A stretch of 7,853 bases of DNA from an uncultured Campylobacter sp. (GTDB taxonomy: Bacteria; Campylobacterota; Campylobacteria; Campylobacterales; Campylobacteraceae): the NCBI GenBank assembly GCA_938036585.1, contig CALHQN010000086.1:1-7853 (forward strand), read 5' to 3'. Shown here in pieces: positions 1 through 5,279 of the stretch (positions are counted from its first letter, which is position 1; every line of letters starts with the position of its first letter). The translations under genes were made by a program, and so were the position numbers. The notes beneath the pieces are model-generated. The model searched no databases. It had not been told where the DNA came from and was given only the letters and a program-made list of their open reading frames with translations.

Positions 1-57
1 AAAGATACTAAAGGCGACTGGATCAAAGTGGTTATAAATGTCGTTCCAAATTTCCAT
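1..57 (-). CDS. lgt: Prolipoprotein diacylglyceryl transferase, N-terminal fragment (cut by window edge)
   Basis: Only the first 19 codons lie in the window, starting from an ATG at 55-57 on the minus strand and reading MEIWNDIYNHFDPVAFSIF. This matches the start peptide typical of Campylobacter Lgt proteins (aromatic/Trp, IY, F-D-x-x-AFxIFG, then the first membrane helix). Lgt is the inner-membrane enzyme that moves a diacylglyceryl group from phosphatidylglycerol onto the lipobox cysteine of prolipoproteins. The gene lies 40 bp downstream of the yigZ-family gene on the same strand, so the two are probably co-transcribed. No strong Shine-Dalgarno is visible, only a purine-rich AAAGAAAGT stretch. 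The catalytic part is outside the window, so the call rests on the start peptide alone. Confidence 0.72.
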   Translation of the reverse strand, partial: MEIWNDIYNHFDPVAFSIF

Positions 58-97
58 TTTTACTTTCTTTTTAAAATTTTTGCGATTTTACAATGAT

Positions 98-739
98 TTA
101 GCTTTGATGAGCGAATAAGCTCTTGCCACTAAGTGGCAGGGCTAAAAATTTAAATTCGCTTGCTTCAAATTCTTTGCAAAATTTAAATAGCTCTACAAAT
201 TCTGTCTCGTTTAAATTTACGCTCCAGATCGCTCCAAGGTCATTAAATTCTCTTTCGAACTCGCTTAAATTTTTAGTGGAAAAATAGTGCTCAAAGCGGC
301 TCATCAGCGAAAATGACGTAAAAAATTTGATCTCATCTTTTATCTCAAATTTCATCACGCCACCATCTTTCATGGCTTCGTTTATCGCTTCATTTACAGC
401 CCCAGAGTAGGCTCTGACTAACCCTCCAGTACCAAGCTTTATCCCGCCAAAATACCTGACTATCAAGACACCAACATTTATTAGCTGGGCGCCCCTGAGC
501 GCATTTAGGCTTGGCTGACCGCTAGTGCCCTTTGGCTCGCCGTCATCACTTTGATTTTCAACGATTTGTCCGTATTTGTTTAATTCCCTTGTTGCCCAAA
601 CTACATGAACGGCCTTAAAATGCTCCTCTTTTAGGCGTTCATGCAAACTTTTAAATTCGCTTATCGGGCACAAAAATGCCAAAAAATTTGACTTTTTTAT
701 ATCAAGCTGGGCTTTAAAAATCCTATCAATCGTCTGCAA
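98..739 (-). CDS. YigZ/IMPACT family protein (UPF0029)
   Basis: A 213-residue protein of the YigZ/IMPACT family, small cytosolic two-domain proteins linked to translation and stress regulation; the exact bacterial role is not settled. The N-terminal IMPACT domain is clear: AVHVVWA at about 43-49, DDGEPKGTSGQPSLNAL at 65-81, and VRYFGGIKLGTGGLVRAY at 94-111, all signature blocks of the family. The C-terminal ~75 residues fit the usual ferredoxin-like second domain and are less conserved. Length is normal for the family (~200). The start is a TTG at 737-739: an in-frame stop lies only 8 codons upstream at 761-763 with no ATG between, and an AAGAG-like ribosome site lies just upstream. It precedes lgt on the same strand and is divergent from galU. 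Base composition (~40% GC) is clearly lower than in the genes to the right. Confidence 0.9.
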   Translation of the reverse strand: MQTIDRIFKAQLDIKKSNFLAFLCPISEFKSLHERLKEEHFKAVHVVWATRELNKYGQIVENQSDDGEPKGTSGQPSLNALRGAQLINVGVLIVRYFGGIKLGTGGLVRAYSGAVNEAINEAMKDGGVMKFEIKDEIKFFTSFSLMSRFEHYFSTKNLSEFEREFNDLGAIWSVNLNETEFVELFKFCKEFEASEFKFLALPLSGKSLFAHQS

Positions 740-833
740 ATTTGCTCTTTTACTTAAATTTTAAAAATCTTATCAATTTGCTAATTAAAGCCTTGTAAAT
801 TCAAACAAATTTATATTATTAAGGAAAAGATAG

Positions 834-839
834 TAGAAT
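834..839 (+). promoter_or_regulatory. Probable -10 element (TAGAAT) of galU
   Basis: TAGAAT preceded by G, 27 bp ahead of the galU ATG, in an AT-rich 126-bp spacer between two divergent genes. Campylobacter sigma-70 promoters rely on a gnTAnaAT -10 box with a loose AT-rich upstream region rather than a strict -35, and this fits. A competing TATATT lies further upstream at 812-817. The promoter of the divergent yigZ-family gene should lie in the same spacer, but I cannot single out a box for it. Confidence 0.45.
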
Positions 840-855
840 TTTGCAATTTTTCACG

Positions 856-860
856 AAGGA
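856..860 (+). promoter_or_regulatory. Ribosome binding site of galU
   Basis: AAGGA with a 5-nt gap to the ATG at 866; supports this start for galU. Confidence 0.7.
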
Positions 861-865
861 CTAAA

Positions 866-1702
866 ATGATACAAACTTGCCTATTTCCAGCGGCTGGATA
901 CGGAACGAGGTTTTTACCAGCTACAAAATCACTCCCAAAAGAGATGTTGCCGATCCTTACAAAGCCGCTCATTCACTACGGCGTGGACGAGGCGCTGGAA
1001 GCGGGCATGGACAATATGGCATTCGTCACGGGTCGCGGCAAGCGCGCGCTAGAGGATTATTTCGACCGCAGCTACGAGCTGGAGGATCAAATTTCAGGCA
1101 GCAGCAAAGAATATCTGCTCGATGAGATCAGGGCGCTTATGAAGCGCTGCACCTTCTCTTTCACGCGCCAAGAGCAGATGAAGGGGCTCGGTAACGCGAT
1201 TTACACGGGTAAAATTTTAATCCGCGACGAACCTTTCGGCGTGGTGCTCGCAGACGATCTGTGCGTGAACGAAAACGGGCAAGGCGTGCTTGCGCAGATG
1301 GTTAAAATTTACGAAAAATACCGCTGCAGCGTCGTTGCAGTGATGGAGGTGCCGCCGCAGGACGTAAACAAATACGGCATCGTCGCCGGCAAAAGCATCA
1401 GCGACGATCTGATAATGGTCTCGGAGATGATCGAAAAACCCGAGCCCGACGAAGCTCCGTCGAATTTAGCCATCATCGGGCGCTACATCCTAACGCCTAA
1501 TATTTTCGATCTCATCGAGCAGACGGCGCCCGGCAAAAACGGCGAGGTGCAGATCACCGACGCGCTTTTGAAGCAGGCTCAAAACGGCGTGGTGATCGCG
1601 TATAAATTTAAAGGCACTCGCTTCGACTGCGGCTCGGTAAAGGGCTACGTGGACGCGATCAAATATTTCTACGAGCGAGAATTTAGCGATGGTAAAAAAT
1701 GA
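866..1702 (+). CDS. galU: UTP--glucose-1-phosphate uridylyltransferase
   Basis: A 278-residue nucleotidyltransferase that makes UDP-glucose and diphosphate from UTP and glucose-1-phosphate in the cytosol, supplying surface-polysaccharide and glycan synthesis. Visible motifs: nucleotide-binding loop AAGYGTRFLPATKSLPKEM at 9-27, RQEQMKGLGNAI at 101-112, metal-binding LADD at 128-131, EKP at 190-192, GRYIL at 205-209, GEVQITDAL at 226-234 and FDCG at 253-256, in the order and spacing of bacterial GalU. Length is normal. The start is supported by AAGGA five bases upstream. The stop codon overlaps the start of pgi by 14 bp, indicating translational coupling. Oddity: the first ~32 codons are AT-richer (about 44% GC; CCA proline and AGG arginine codons) than the remainder (about 63% GC in the next 100 bp; CGC and CCG codons), suggesting a mosaic gene. 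Confidence 0.95.
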   Translation: MIQTCLFPAAGYGTRFLPATKSLPKEMLPILTKPLIHYGVDEALEAGMDNMAFVTGRGKRALEDYFDRSYELEDQISGSSKEYLLDEIRALMKRCTFSFTRQEQMKGLGNAIYTGKILIRDEPFGVVLADDLCVNENGQGVLAQMVKIYEKYRCSVVAVMEVPPQDVNKYGIVAGKSISDDLIMVSEMIEKPEPDEAPSNLAIIGRYILTPNIFDLIEQTAPGKNGEVQITDALLKQAQNGVVIAYKFKGTRFDCGSVKGYVDAIKYFYEREFSDGKK

Positions 1703-2948
1703 GCTGTTTTTCCCTCCGGCAAAAGACGGCGCGTTAGAAGAGGTAGCGGCAAAGATCCGCGCCGAATATGAAAGCGGCGAGATAGGCTACTACCGCCTGC
1801 CGCAGCAAGGCGCGGGCGTAATAGCGCAGGCGAAGGAATTTTTTAGCGCGCGAAGCTACGATGCGATCGTGCTTTTAGGCATCGGCGGCTCCAGCGTGGG
1901 CGCACGGGCGCTTTATGAGATGCTAGCGGGTAAAATCCGCAAAGATCTGCGCTTTGAAATTTTGGATAATCTCGACGGGCGCAGCGTAAACCGCGCGCTA
2001 GAAGGGCTAAATTTTGCTCGCACGATCTTCATCGTATCCTCCAAATCGGGCGGCACGATCGAGACGATCTCGCTTTTTAAAGTGGTTTTGGATCGCTTCG
2101 GCGTGCAAGATCTAAAAAGCTTAGCGCGCAATTTCATCTTCATCACCGACGCAGGCTCGCCGTTAGATATCTTCGCGCGCGAGCACGGCGCTAGCGTCCT
2201 AAATACGCCTCGCAACGTCGGCGGTCGCTTTAGCGTGCTAAGCGCGATGGGGCTCCTGCCGGCAGTAGGGCTGGGGCTCGATGCGGATGCGCTGCTAAGC
2301 GGTGCGGAGGAAGCCAAAAGAGCGTATCTGGATGAAATTTTATCCACAAGCGGTGAGGCGGCGCAGAATAAAATTTTACAAAAATCCCACCACTACGCCA
2401 CGCACAGAAGCGCGAAAATCAACGTCCTTTTTAGCTACTGCGACGCGCTGCGCGGCTTCAGCGAGTGGTACGTGCAGCTCTGGGCGGAAAGCCTGGGCAA
2501 AAAGATCGGCTTTAGCCGCGAAGGGCTCACTCCTATCGGACTTTCGGGCTCGCGCGATCAGCACAGCTTCCTTCAGCTCATCATGGACGGCATCAAGGAC
2601 AAAACCGTAACCTTTCTAAAGATCGCGGACACGGGGCTTTCAGACGCCGTACCGCAGATCAGCCTAGAGCCGCTTCAGAGCTGCGACTTCGTAAACGGCA
2701 TGCGACTGAGCGAAGTGCTAGGCTGCCAATGCGACGCCACGCTGCAAGCAGTCAGCAACGAAGGTATCAGCGTCGATCTCATCGAGGTTTCGCGCCTGTG
2801 CGAGCAGAGCGCGGGGTTTTTATTTTACTACTTCGAGCTGCTAACCAGCGCCACCGGAGCGATCTTAGGCGTCAATACCTACGATCAGCCGGGCGTCGAA
2901 GCGGGCAAAATAATCTTAAAATCGATGATTTTAAAATCGCGGGGTTAA
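1689..2948 (+). CDS. pgi: Glucose-6-phosphate isomerase
   Basis: Interconverts glucose-6-phosphate and fructose-6-phosphate in the cytosol. In campylobacters lacking classical glycolysis it probably works mainly in the gluconeogenic direction, feeding glucose-1-phosphate to the GalU encoded just upstream. Motifs: GIGGSSVG at 64-71, phosphate-binding SSKSGGTIET at 117-126, PGI signature 1 (NVGGRFSVLSAMG, 176-188), catalytic Glu267 in ESLGK, His292 in DQHS, and the C-terminal catalytic lysine Lys407 in QPGVEAGK. At 419 residues it is the short form usual for epsilonproteobacteria, versus ~550 in E. coli. The ATG at 1689 lies inside the end of galU (14-bp overlap), and the next ATG at 1699 is out of frame. 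The extreme C-terminus repeats ILKS twice from a short duplicated DNA word (TTAAAATCG), lying just beyond the conserved core. Confidence 0.95.
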   Translation: MVKNELFFPPAKDGALEEVAAKIRAEYESGEIGYYRLPQQGAGVIAQAKEFFSARSYDAIVLLGIGGSSVGARALYEMLAGKIRKDLRFEILDNLDGRSVNRALEGLNFARTIFIVSSKSGGTIETISLFKVVLDRFGVQDLKSLARNFIFITDAGSPLDIFAREHGASVLNTPRNVGGRFSVLSAMGLLPAVGLGLDADALLSGAEEAKRAYLDEILSTSGEAAQNKILQKSHHYATHRSAKINVLFSYCDALRGFSEWYVQLWAESLGKKIGFSREGLTPIGLSGSRDQHSFLQLIMDGIKDKTVTFLKIADTGLSDAVPQISLEPLQSCDFVNGMRLSEVLGCQCDATLQAVSNEGISVDLIEVSRLCEQSAGFLFYYFELLTSATGAILGVNTYDQPGVEAGKIILKSMILKSRG

Positions 2949-2971
2949 ATTCGCTTCTATTTTGCGGGGCC

Positions 2972-2983
2972 GTGAAATTTCAC
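2972..2983. repeat. Perfect 12-bp palindrome GTGAAATTTCAC
   Basis: GTGAAATTTCAC reads the same on both strands, in the 137-bp spacer between pgi and the VOC gene. It could be an operator-like site or chance in a spacer rich in AAATTT words (several copies between 2975 and 3060). There is no T-tract, so it is not an intrinsic terminator. I see no clear -10 box in the spacer, so the VOC gene may be read through from galU-pgi. Confidence 0.3.
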
Positions 2984-3076
2984 CGCGTAAATTTACAGCC
3001 TGCTCGCGCGCAAATTTATCCGCACGGTGTAAATTTGATCGCTCGCATCGCGCAAATTTAAACCCGCGGCAAGATT

Positions 3077-3081
3077 GGAGG
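3077..3081 (+). promoter_or_regulatory. Ribosome binding site of the VOC-family gene
   Basis: GGAGG, a near-ideal Shine-Dalgarno, 4 nt ahead of the ATG at 3086; it fixes this start. Confidence 0.8.
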
Positions 3082-3085
3082 CAAA

Positions 3086-3478
3086 ATGAAAATCACAGAG
3101 ATCGATCACTTCGTCCTAGTTACGGACGATCTGCAAAAATGCGTGCAATTTTACGAAGGAATTTTAGGGCTAGAGCATGTTTGCGAGGGCGGCAAACACA
3201 GCCTGCGCTTCGGCTCTTCAAAGATCAATATCCGCACTCGCGCGGGCGAGTTTGTGCCGTTTGCGGCGCGTCCTATCGCGGGCTCGGCGGACTTTTGCCT
3301 CATCTGCGAAGATCAAAGCGCGCAGCAGCTCAAAACGGAGCTTGAAAGCAAAGGGGCGCAAATAGAGCTTGGCGTCGTGCCTCGCACGGGCGCGCGCGGC
3401 GCTATGCAAAGTATCTATCTGCGCGATCCTGGCGACAATCTCGTAGAGCTCGGCGTATATGAAAGCGGCGAGGACTAG
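3086..3478 (+). CDS. VOC-superfamily (glyoxalase/GLOD5-like) protein
   Basis: A 130-residue single-domain member of the vicinal oxygen chelate superfamily, closest in pattern to GLOD5-like proteins: IDHFVLVTDDLQKCVQFYEGILGLE at the N-terminus, LRFGSSKINI at about 40-49, the GSADFCLI block at about 66-73, and RDPGDNLVEL near the end. His8 and Glu121 occupy the usual N- and C-terminal metal-ligand positions of the fold. VOC enzymes are metal-dependent and include glyoxalase I, dioxygenases and antibiotic-binding proteins. The substrate here cannot be read from sequence, so glyoxalase activity is not claimed. Length fits the subfamily. It lies 137 bp after pgi on the same strand and converges on the repeat membrane-protein gene. 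Composition matches galU and pgi. Confidence 0.85.
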   Translation: MKITEIDHFVLVTDDLQKCVQFYEGILGLEHVCEGGKHSLRFGSSKINIRTRAGEFVPFAARPIAGSADFCLICEDQSAQQLKTELESKGAQIELGVVPRTGARGAMQSIYLRDPGDNLVELGVYESGED

Positions 3479-3721
3479 CGCGCGAGTTTTATAAACAAAA
3501 ACACAGGCAGAGCGCTAAAACATAAGCTTTGCGCATAAAATTCTAAGTGAAGCGCTAAAATTCTTTCGCTTTTAAATTTGCCCTATGTCGCGCTTTTTAA
3601 AATTTAAATTTTCTAAATTCTATTTTTCATTAAAGATCAATATTCTGCGGATTAAATTGCTTATCCCTCGACATGCTAATTATATGACGTTTATATATTT
3701 TTGAAACCTTATCTTTTATTT
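3479..3721. other. Convergent intergenic spacer, no gene seen
   Basis: 243 bp between two convergent genes, GC-richer at the left and very AT-rich at the right. AGCGCTAAAA occurs twice exactly 40 bp apart (3511-3520 and 3551-3560). An AAGCG/CGCTT stem (3550-3554 with 3567-3571) followed by TTTAAATTT is a weak candidate terminator for the plus-strand genes. Nothing protein-coding is convincing. Confidence 0.5.
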
Positions 3722-4792
3722 TTAGAATTTCATAAATTTGTTCATTTTATTCACTATTATTTTTGCAATATCATAAGGCGGTTTCCAAAATAAATATCCA
3801 TCTGTAATATCTATATTTAGCGTATCCAAGAAATATTTTTGTAGCTCGCCAAGCTCATTTTTATTATTGATCGTAAATACTTCAGAATCGCGATCATTGC
3901 ATATCAGTAATTTATCACAAAGCAAGAATCTAACGGTTCTTTCAAATAGAATATAGCAGATAAATTTAATAATAGGCATAAACAACAAGCCCATAATTAT
4001 AAAAATAAACATATAAAATTTAAAGTTGTATAATGCCACGACGATCATTATAAATAAAACTAAAACACAAAATTTAATTTTCACATCAAATGGCGCAAAA
4101 TTCGGAATCATATAAGCATATCTGTAAACGGAGATATTTTTTAACGCCATCTCTTTTTCGCATCTAGTTTTATTTTTAAATTCTATTTTATCCCTCATAA
4201 AGGTTATTGTTTTTTTGCTCTTTAGAAAGTGCGCCACGTATATAAGGAAAAATGCGGTGCCATAACCTAGCAATATTTTCATATAAAACCTAAATTTATG
4301 TTCGCCGCTAAAATGATAGGTCAAAGAACAAATTAACAAAATTCCAAGAGCTATCACCCAAAACAGATCATCCATCTTTTTTATAACTATCGGATCTTTG
4401 TCGTAATCTCTGGCTTTGGAATTTTGCCGTAAAGAGCCGCTGCCATCCGATATAAAATTTTGCGGCTCCGCGTTGTTCTCAAAGGCAGAATTCTGAGCCG
4501 CTTCGGTTTCTAAATTGCCTTCTAAATTTAAAGCATCAGTAGCGGAATTCAGTGCTTTGGAATTCAGAGATTCGAAATTCGGGGGTTCGGAATTCAGGAT
4601 TTCAAAATTCGAGGCTTCGAAATTCAAGGTTCTAGAATTCGAAGCTTCAAAATTTGAAACTTCGGAATTTTTGGTTTCAAAATTCGAGACTTTAGAATTT
4701 TTGCCGTTAGAATTTTGTTCCAAGTCCCGCTTTGGCTCTTGATGCCGCTTCTGTAGTAGCCTTTTTAATTCCTCAAGCCTGCCTTGATCCAT
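3722..4792 (-). CDS. Unrecognised four-helix membrane protein with N-terminal pentapeptide-type repeats
   Basis: I do not recognise this 356-residue protein. It starts with a charged, helical-looking 25-residue segment (MDQGRLEELKRLLQKRHQE). Next come twelve uninterrupted five-residue units at 26-85, each with Asn in position 2 and Phe or Ser in position 3 (e.g. SNFET KNSEV SNFEA LNFEA SNFEI LNSEP), then an acidic, Asn-rich linker to about 135. Four predicted membrane helices follow at about 143-161, 169-190, 239-257 and 259-283. Charged stretches lie between and after them, with a cytosolic-looking tail at 284-356. The segment at about 195-222 (ITFMRDKIEFKN...LKNISVYR) resembles a bacterial PH-like strand pattern, but weakly. 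The start is supported by AAGGG about 8 nt upstream and a TATAAAAT box. The membrane part is very AT-rich (~20-28% GC in sampled lines), while the repeat and linker part is near 45%, so the gene looks composite. Function unknown. Confidence 0.75.
   Translation of the reverse strand: MDQGRLEELKRLLQKRHQEPKRDLEQNSNGKNSKVSNFETKNSEVSNFEASNSRTLNFEASNFEILNSEPPNFESLNSKALNSATDALNLEGNLETEAAQNSAFENNAEPQNFISDGSGSLRQNSKARDYDKDPIVIKKMDDLFWVIALGILLICSLTYHFSGEHKFRFYMKILLGYGTAFFLIYVAHFLKSKKTITFMRDKIEFKNKTRCEKEMALKNISVYRYAYMIPNFAPFDVKIKFCVLVLFIMIVVALYNFKFYMFIFIIMGLLFMPIIKFICYILFERTVRFLLCDKLLICNDRDSEVFTINNKNELGELQKYFLDTLNIDITDGYLFWKPPYDIAKIIVNKMNKFMKF
4541..4720. repeat. Tandem 15-bp repeat tract, 12 units, AATT core
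   Basis: AATT occurs at 4546, 4561, 4576, 4591, 4606, 4621, 4636, 4651, 4666, 4681, 4696 and 4711, which is exactly every 15 bases with no slip. Most units carry GAATTC, GAAATTC or AAAATTC, with an intervening NNNNNNTTC-like half. The tract lies inside the membrane-protein gene and encodes the pentapeptide units xN[F/S]xx. The core is palindromic, so the opposite strand is also free of stops and reads as SKFEx/LEFxx units. Units have diverged from one another while keeping phase, as in an old minisatellite expansion under selection for frame. Confidence 0.93.
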
Positions 4793-4823
4793 TTGCCGCC
4801 CTTAAATTTGATGGACGCTCCAT

Positions 4824-4829
4824 TTTATA
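4824..4829 (-). promoter_or_regulatory. Probable -10 element (TATAAA) of the repeat membrane-protein gene
   Basis: On the minus strand GGGTATAAAATGG lies about 32 bp ahead of the ATG at 4792, a good match to the Campylobacter sigma-70 -10 consensus. It suggests the gene has its own promoter and is not just read through from the receptor gene almost 500 bp upstream. Confidence 0.5.
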
Positions 4830-5198
4830 CCCTCGCCGCTTAAAGCTCAGTAAATTTTACCGCGCGTCCGTCGCGCGCAGGCAAGCCCGACGAACCGAAA
4901 CGATGCCGACGGATCAGGCGCCGCGAAACCGCCTTTTTGTACAAAGCTTTAAGCTGATCTGCGGGCTAAATTTCATCTCAAATCGCGCAACCGCCTTCTG
5001 TGCCGACGTTTATCGCGTGAGATCACGCCGAATAAGCATCATATCCGCCGCAGGCCGCACCGAAGCTTCGGCGCCGTGCGGAAAAACGGCTCGGACGACA
5101 AAAGCCGCGCCTAGCCGCATAAATTTAGCACGAGCTCGGCCGCTCAAGACGCTTGCAAATTTTATCTATACTTTAGCGTCTGTTTACAAGCTCGCGCA

Positions 5199-5213
5199 GT
5201 ACTTGCGAAGTAC
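5199..5213. repeat. Small inverted repeat GTACTT-GCG-AAGTAC
   Basis: A perfect 6-bp stem with a 3-nt loop about 70 bp downstream of the receptor stop codon. There is no following T-tract on either strand. It might be a 3'-end stabilising hairpin for the receptor mRNA, or chance. Confidence 0.3.
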
Positions 5214-5279
5214 GCCGAAATGGGTATCGCACAATCCGATACAAAATCTAAAACGCGCCAAATCCGGACGATCTAGGCC

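Larger units (their letters stand above)
4793..5279. other. Gene-free stretch between the repeat membrane protein and the copper receptor
   Basis: 487 bp of GC-rich DNA with no recognisable gene on either strand. A plus-strand frame is open through it but encodes a very Arg-rich, acid-poor peptide that overlaps the repeat gene antisense; I treat it as spurious. Contents seen: the TATAAA box at 4824-4829 on the minus strand, the inverted pairs CCGCAC/GTGCGG (5055-5060 with 5076-5081) around CGAAGCTTCG, and GTACTT-GCG-AAGTAC at 5199-5213. None is followed by a T-run, so no intrinsic terminator is claimed for the receptor gene. It could be a decayed gene too degraded to identify. Confidence 0.5.

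Noticed and set aside
1913..2347. 144-codon minus-strand frame inside pgi
   Set aside because: Antisense shadow of a GC-rich gene with complete catalytic motifs on the plus strand; Ser/Arg/Pro-rich composition.
2302..3061. Plus-strand frames overlapping the pgi 3' half and the spacer (2302-2610, 2729-3061)
   Set aside because: Out-of-frame readings of pgi with Arg/Ser-rich composition and no ribosome sites; the second one only extends into the spacer by chance.
4541..4720. The regular repeat as a CRISPR array
   Set aside because: The period is only 15 bp, there are no repeat/spacer units of 25-40 bp and no cas genes, and the tract lies in frame inside a protein gene.
4515..4742. 75-codon plus-strand frame of SKFEx/LEFxx repeats
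   Set aside because: Mirror of the 15-bp repeat tract caused by its palindromic AATT core; it lacks the flanking protein context that the minus-strand gene has.
5055..5081. GC-rich inverted repeat CCGCAC...GTGCGG as a terminator
   Set aside because: No T-run follows on either strand, and the loop contains a second palindrome; the evidence is too weak to call a terminator.
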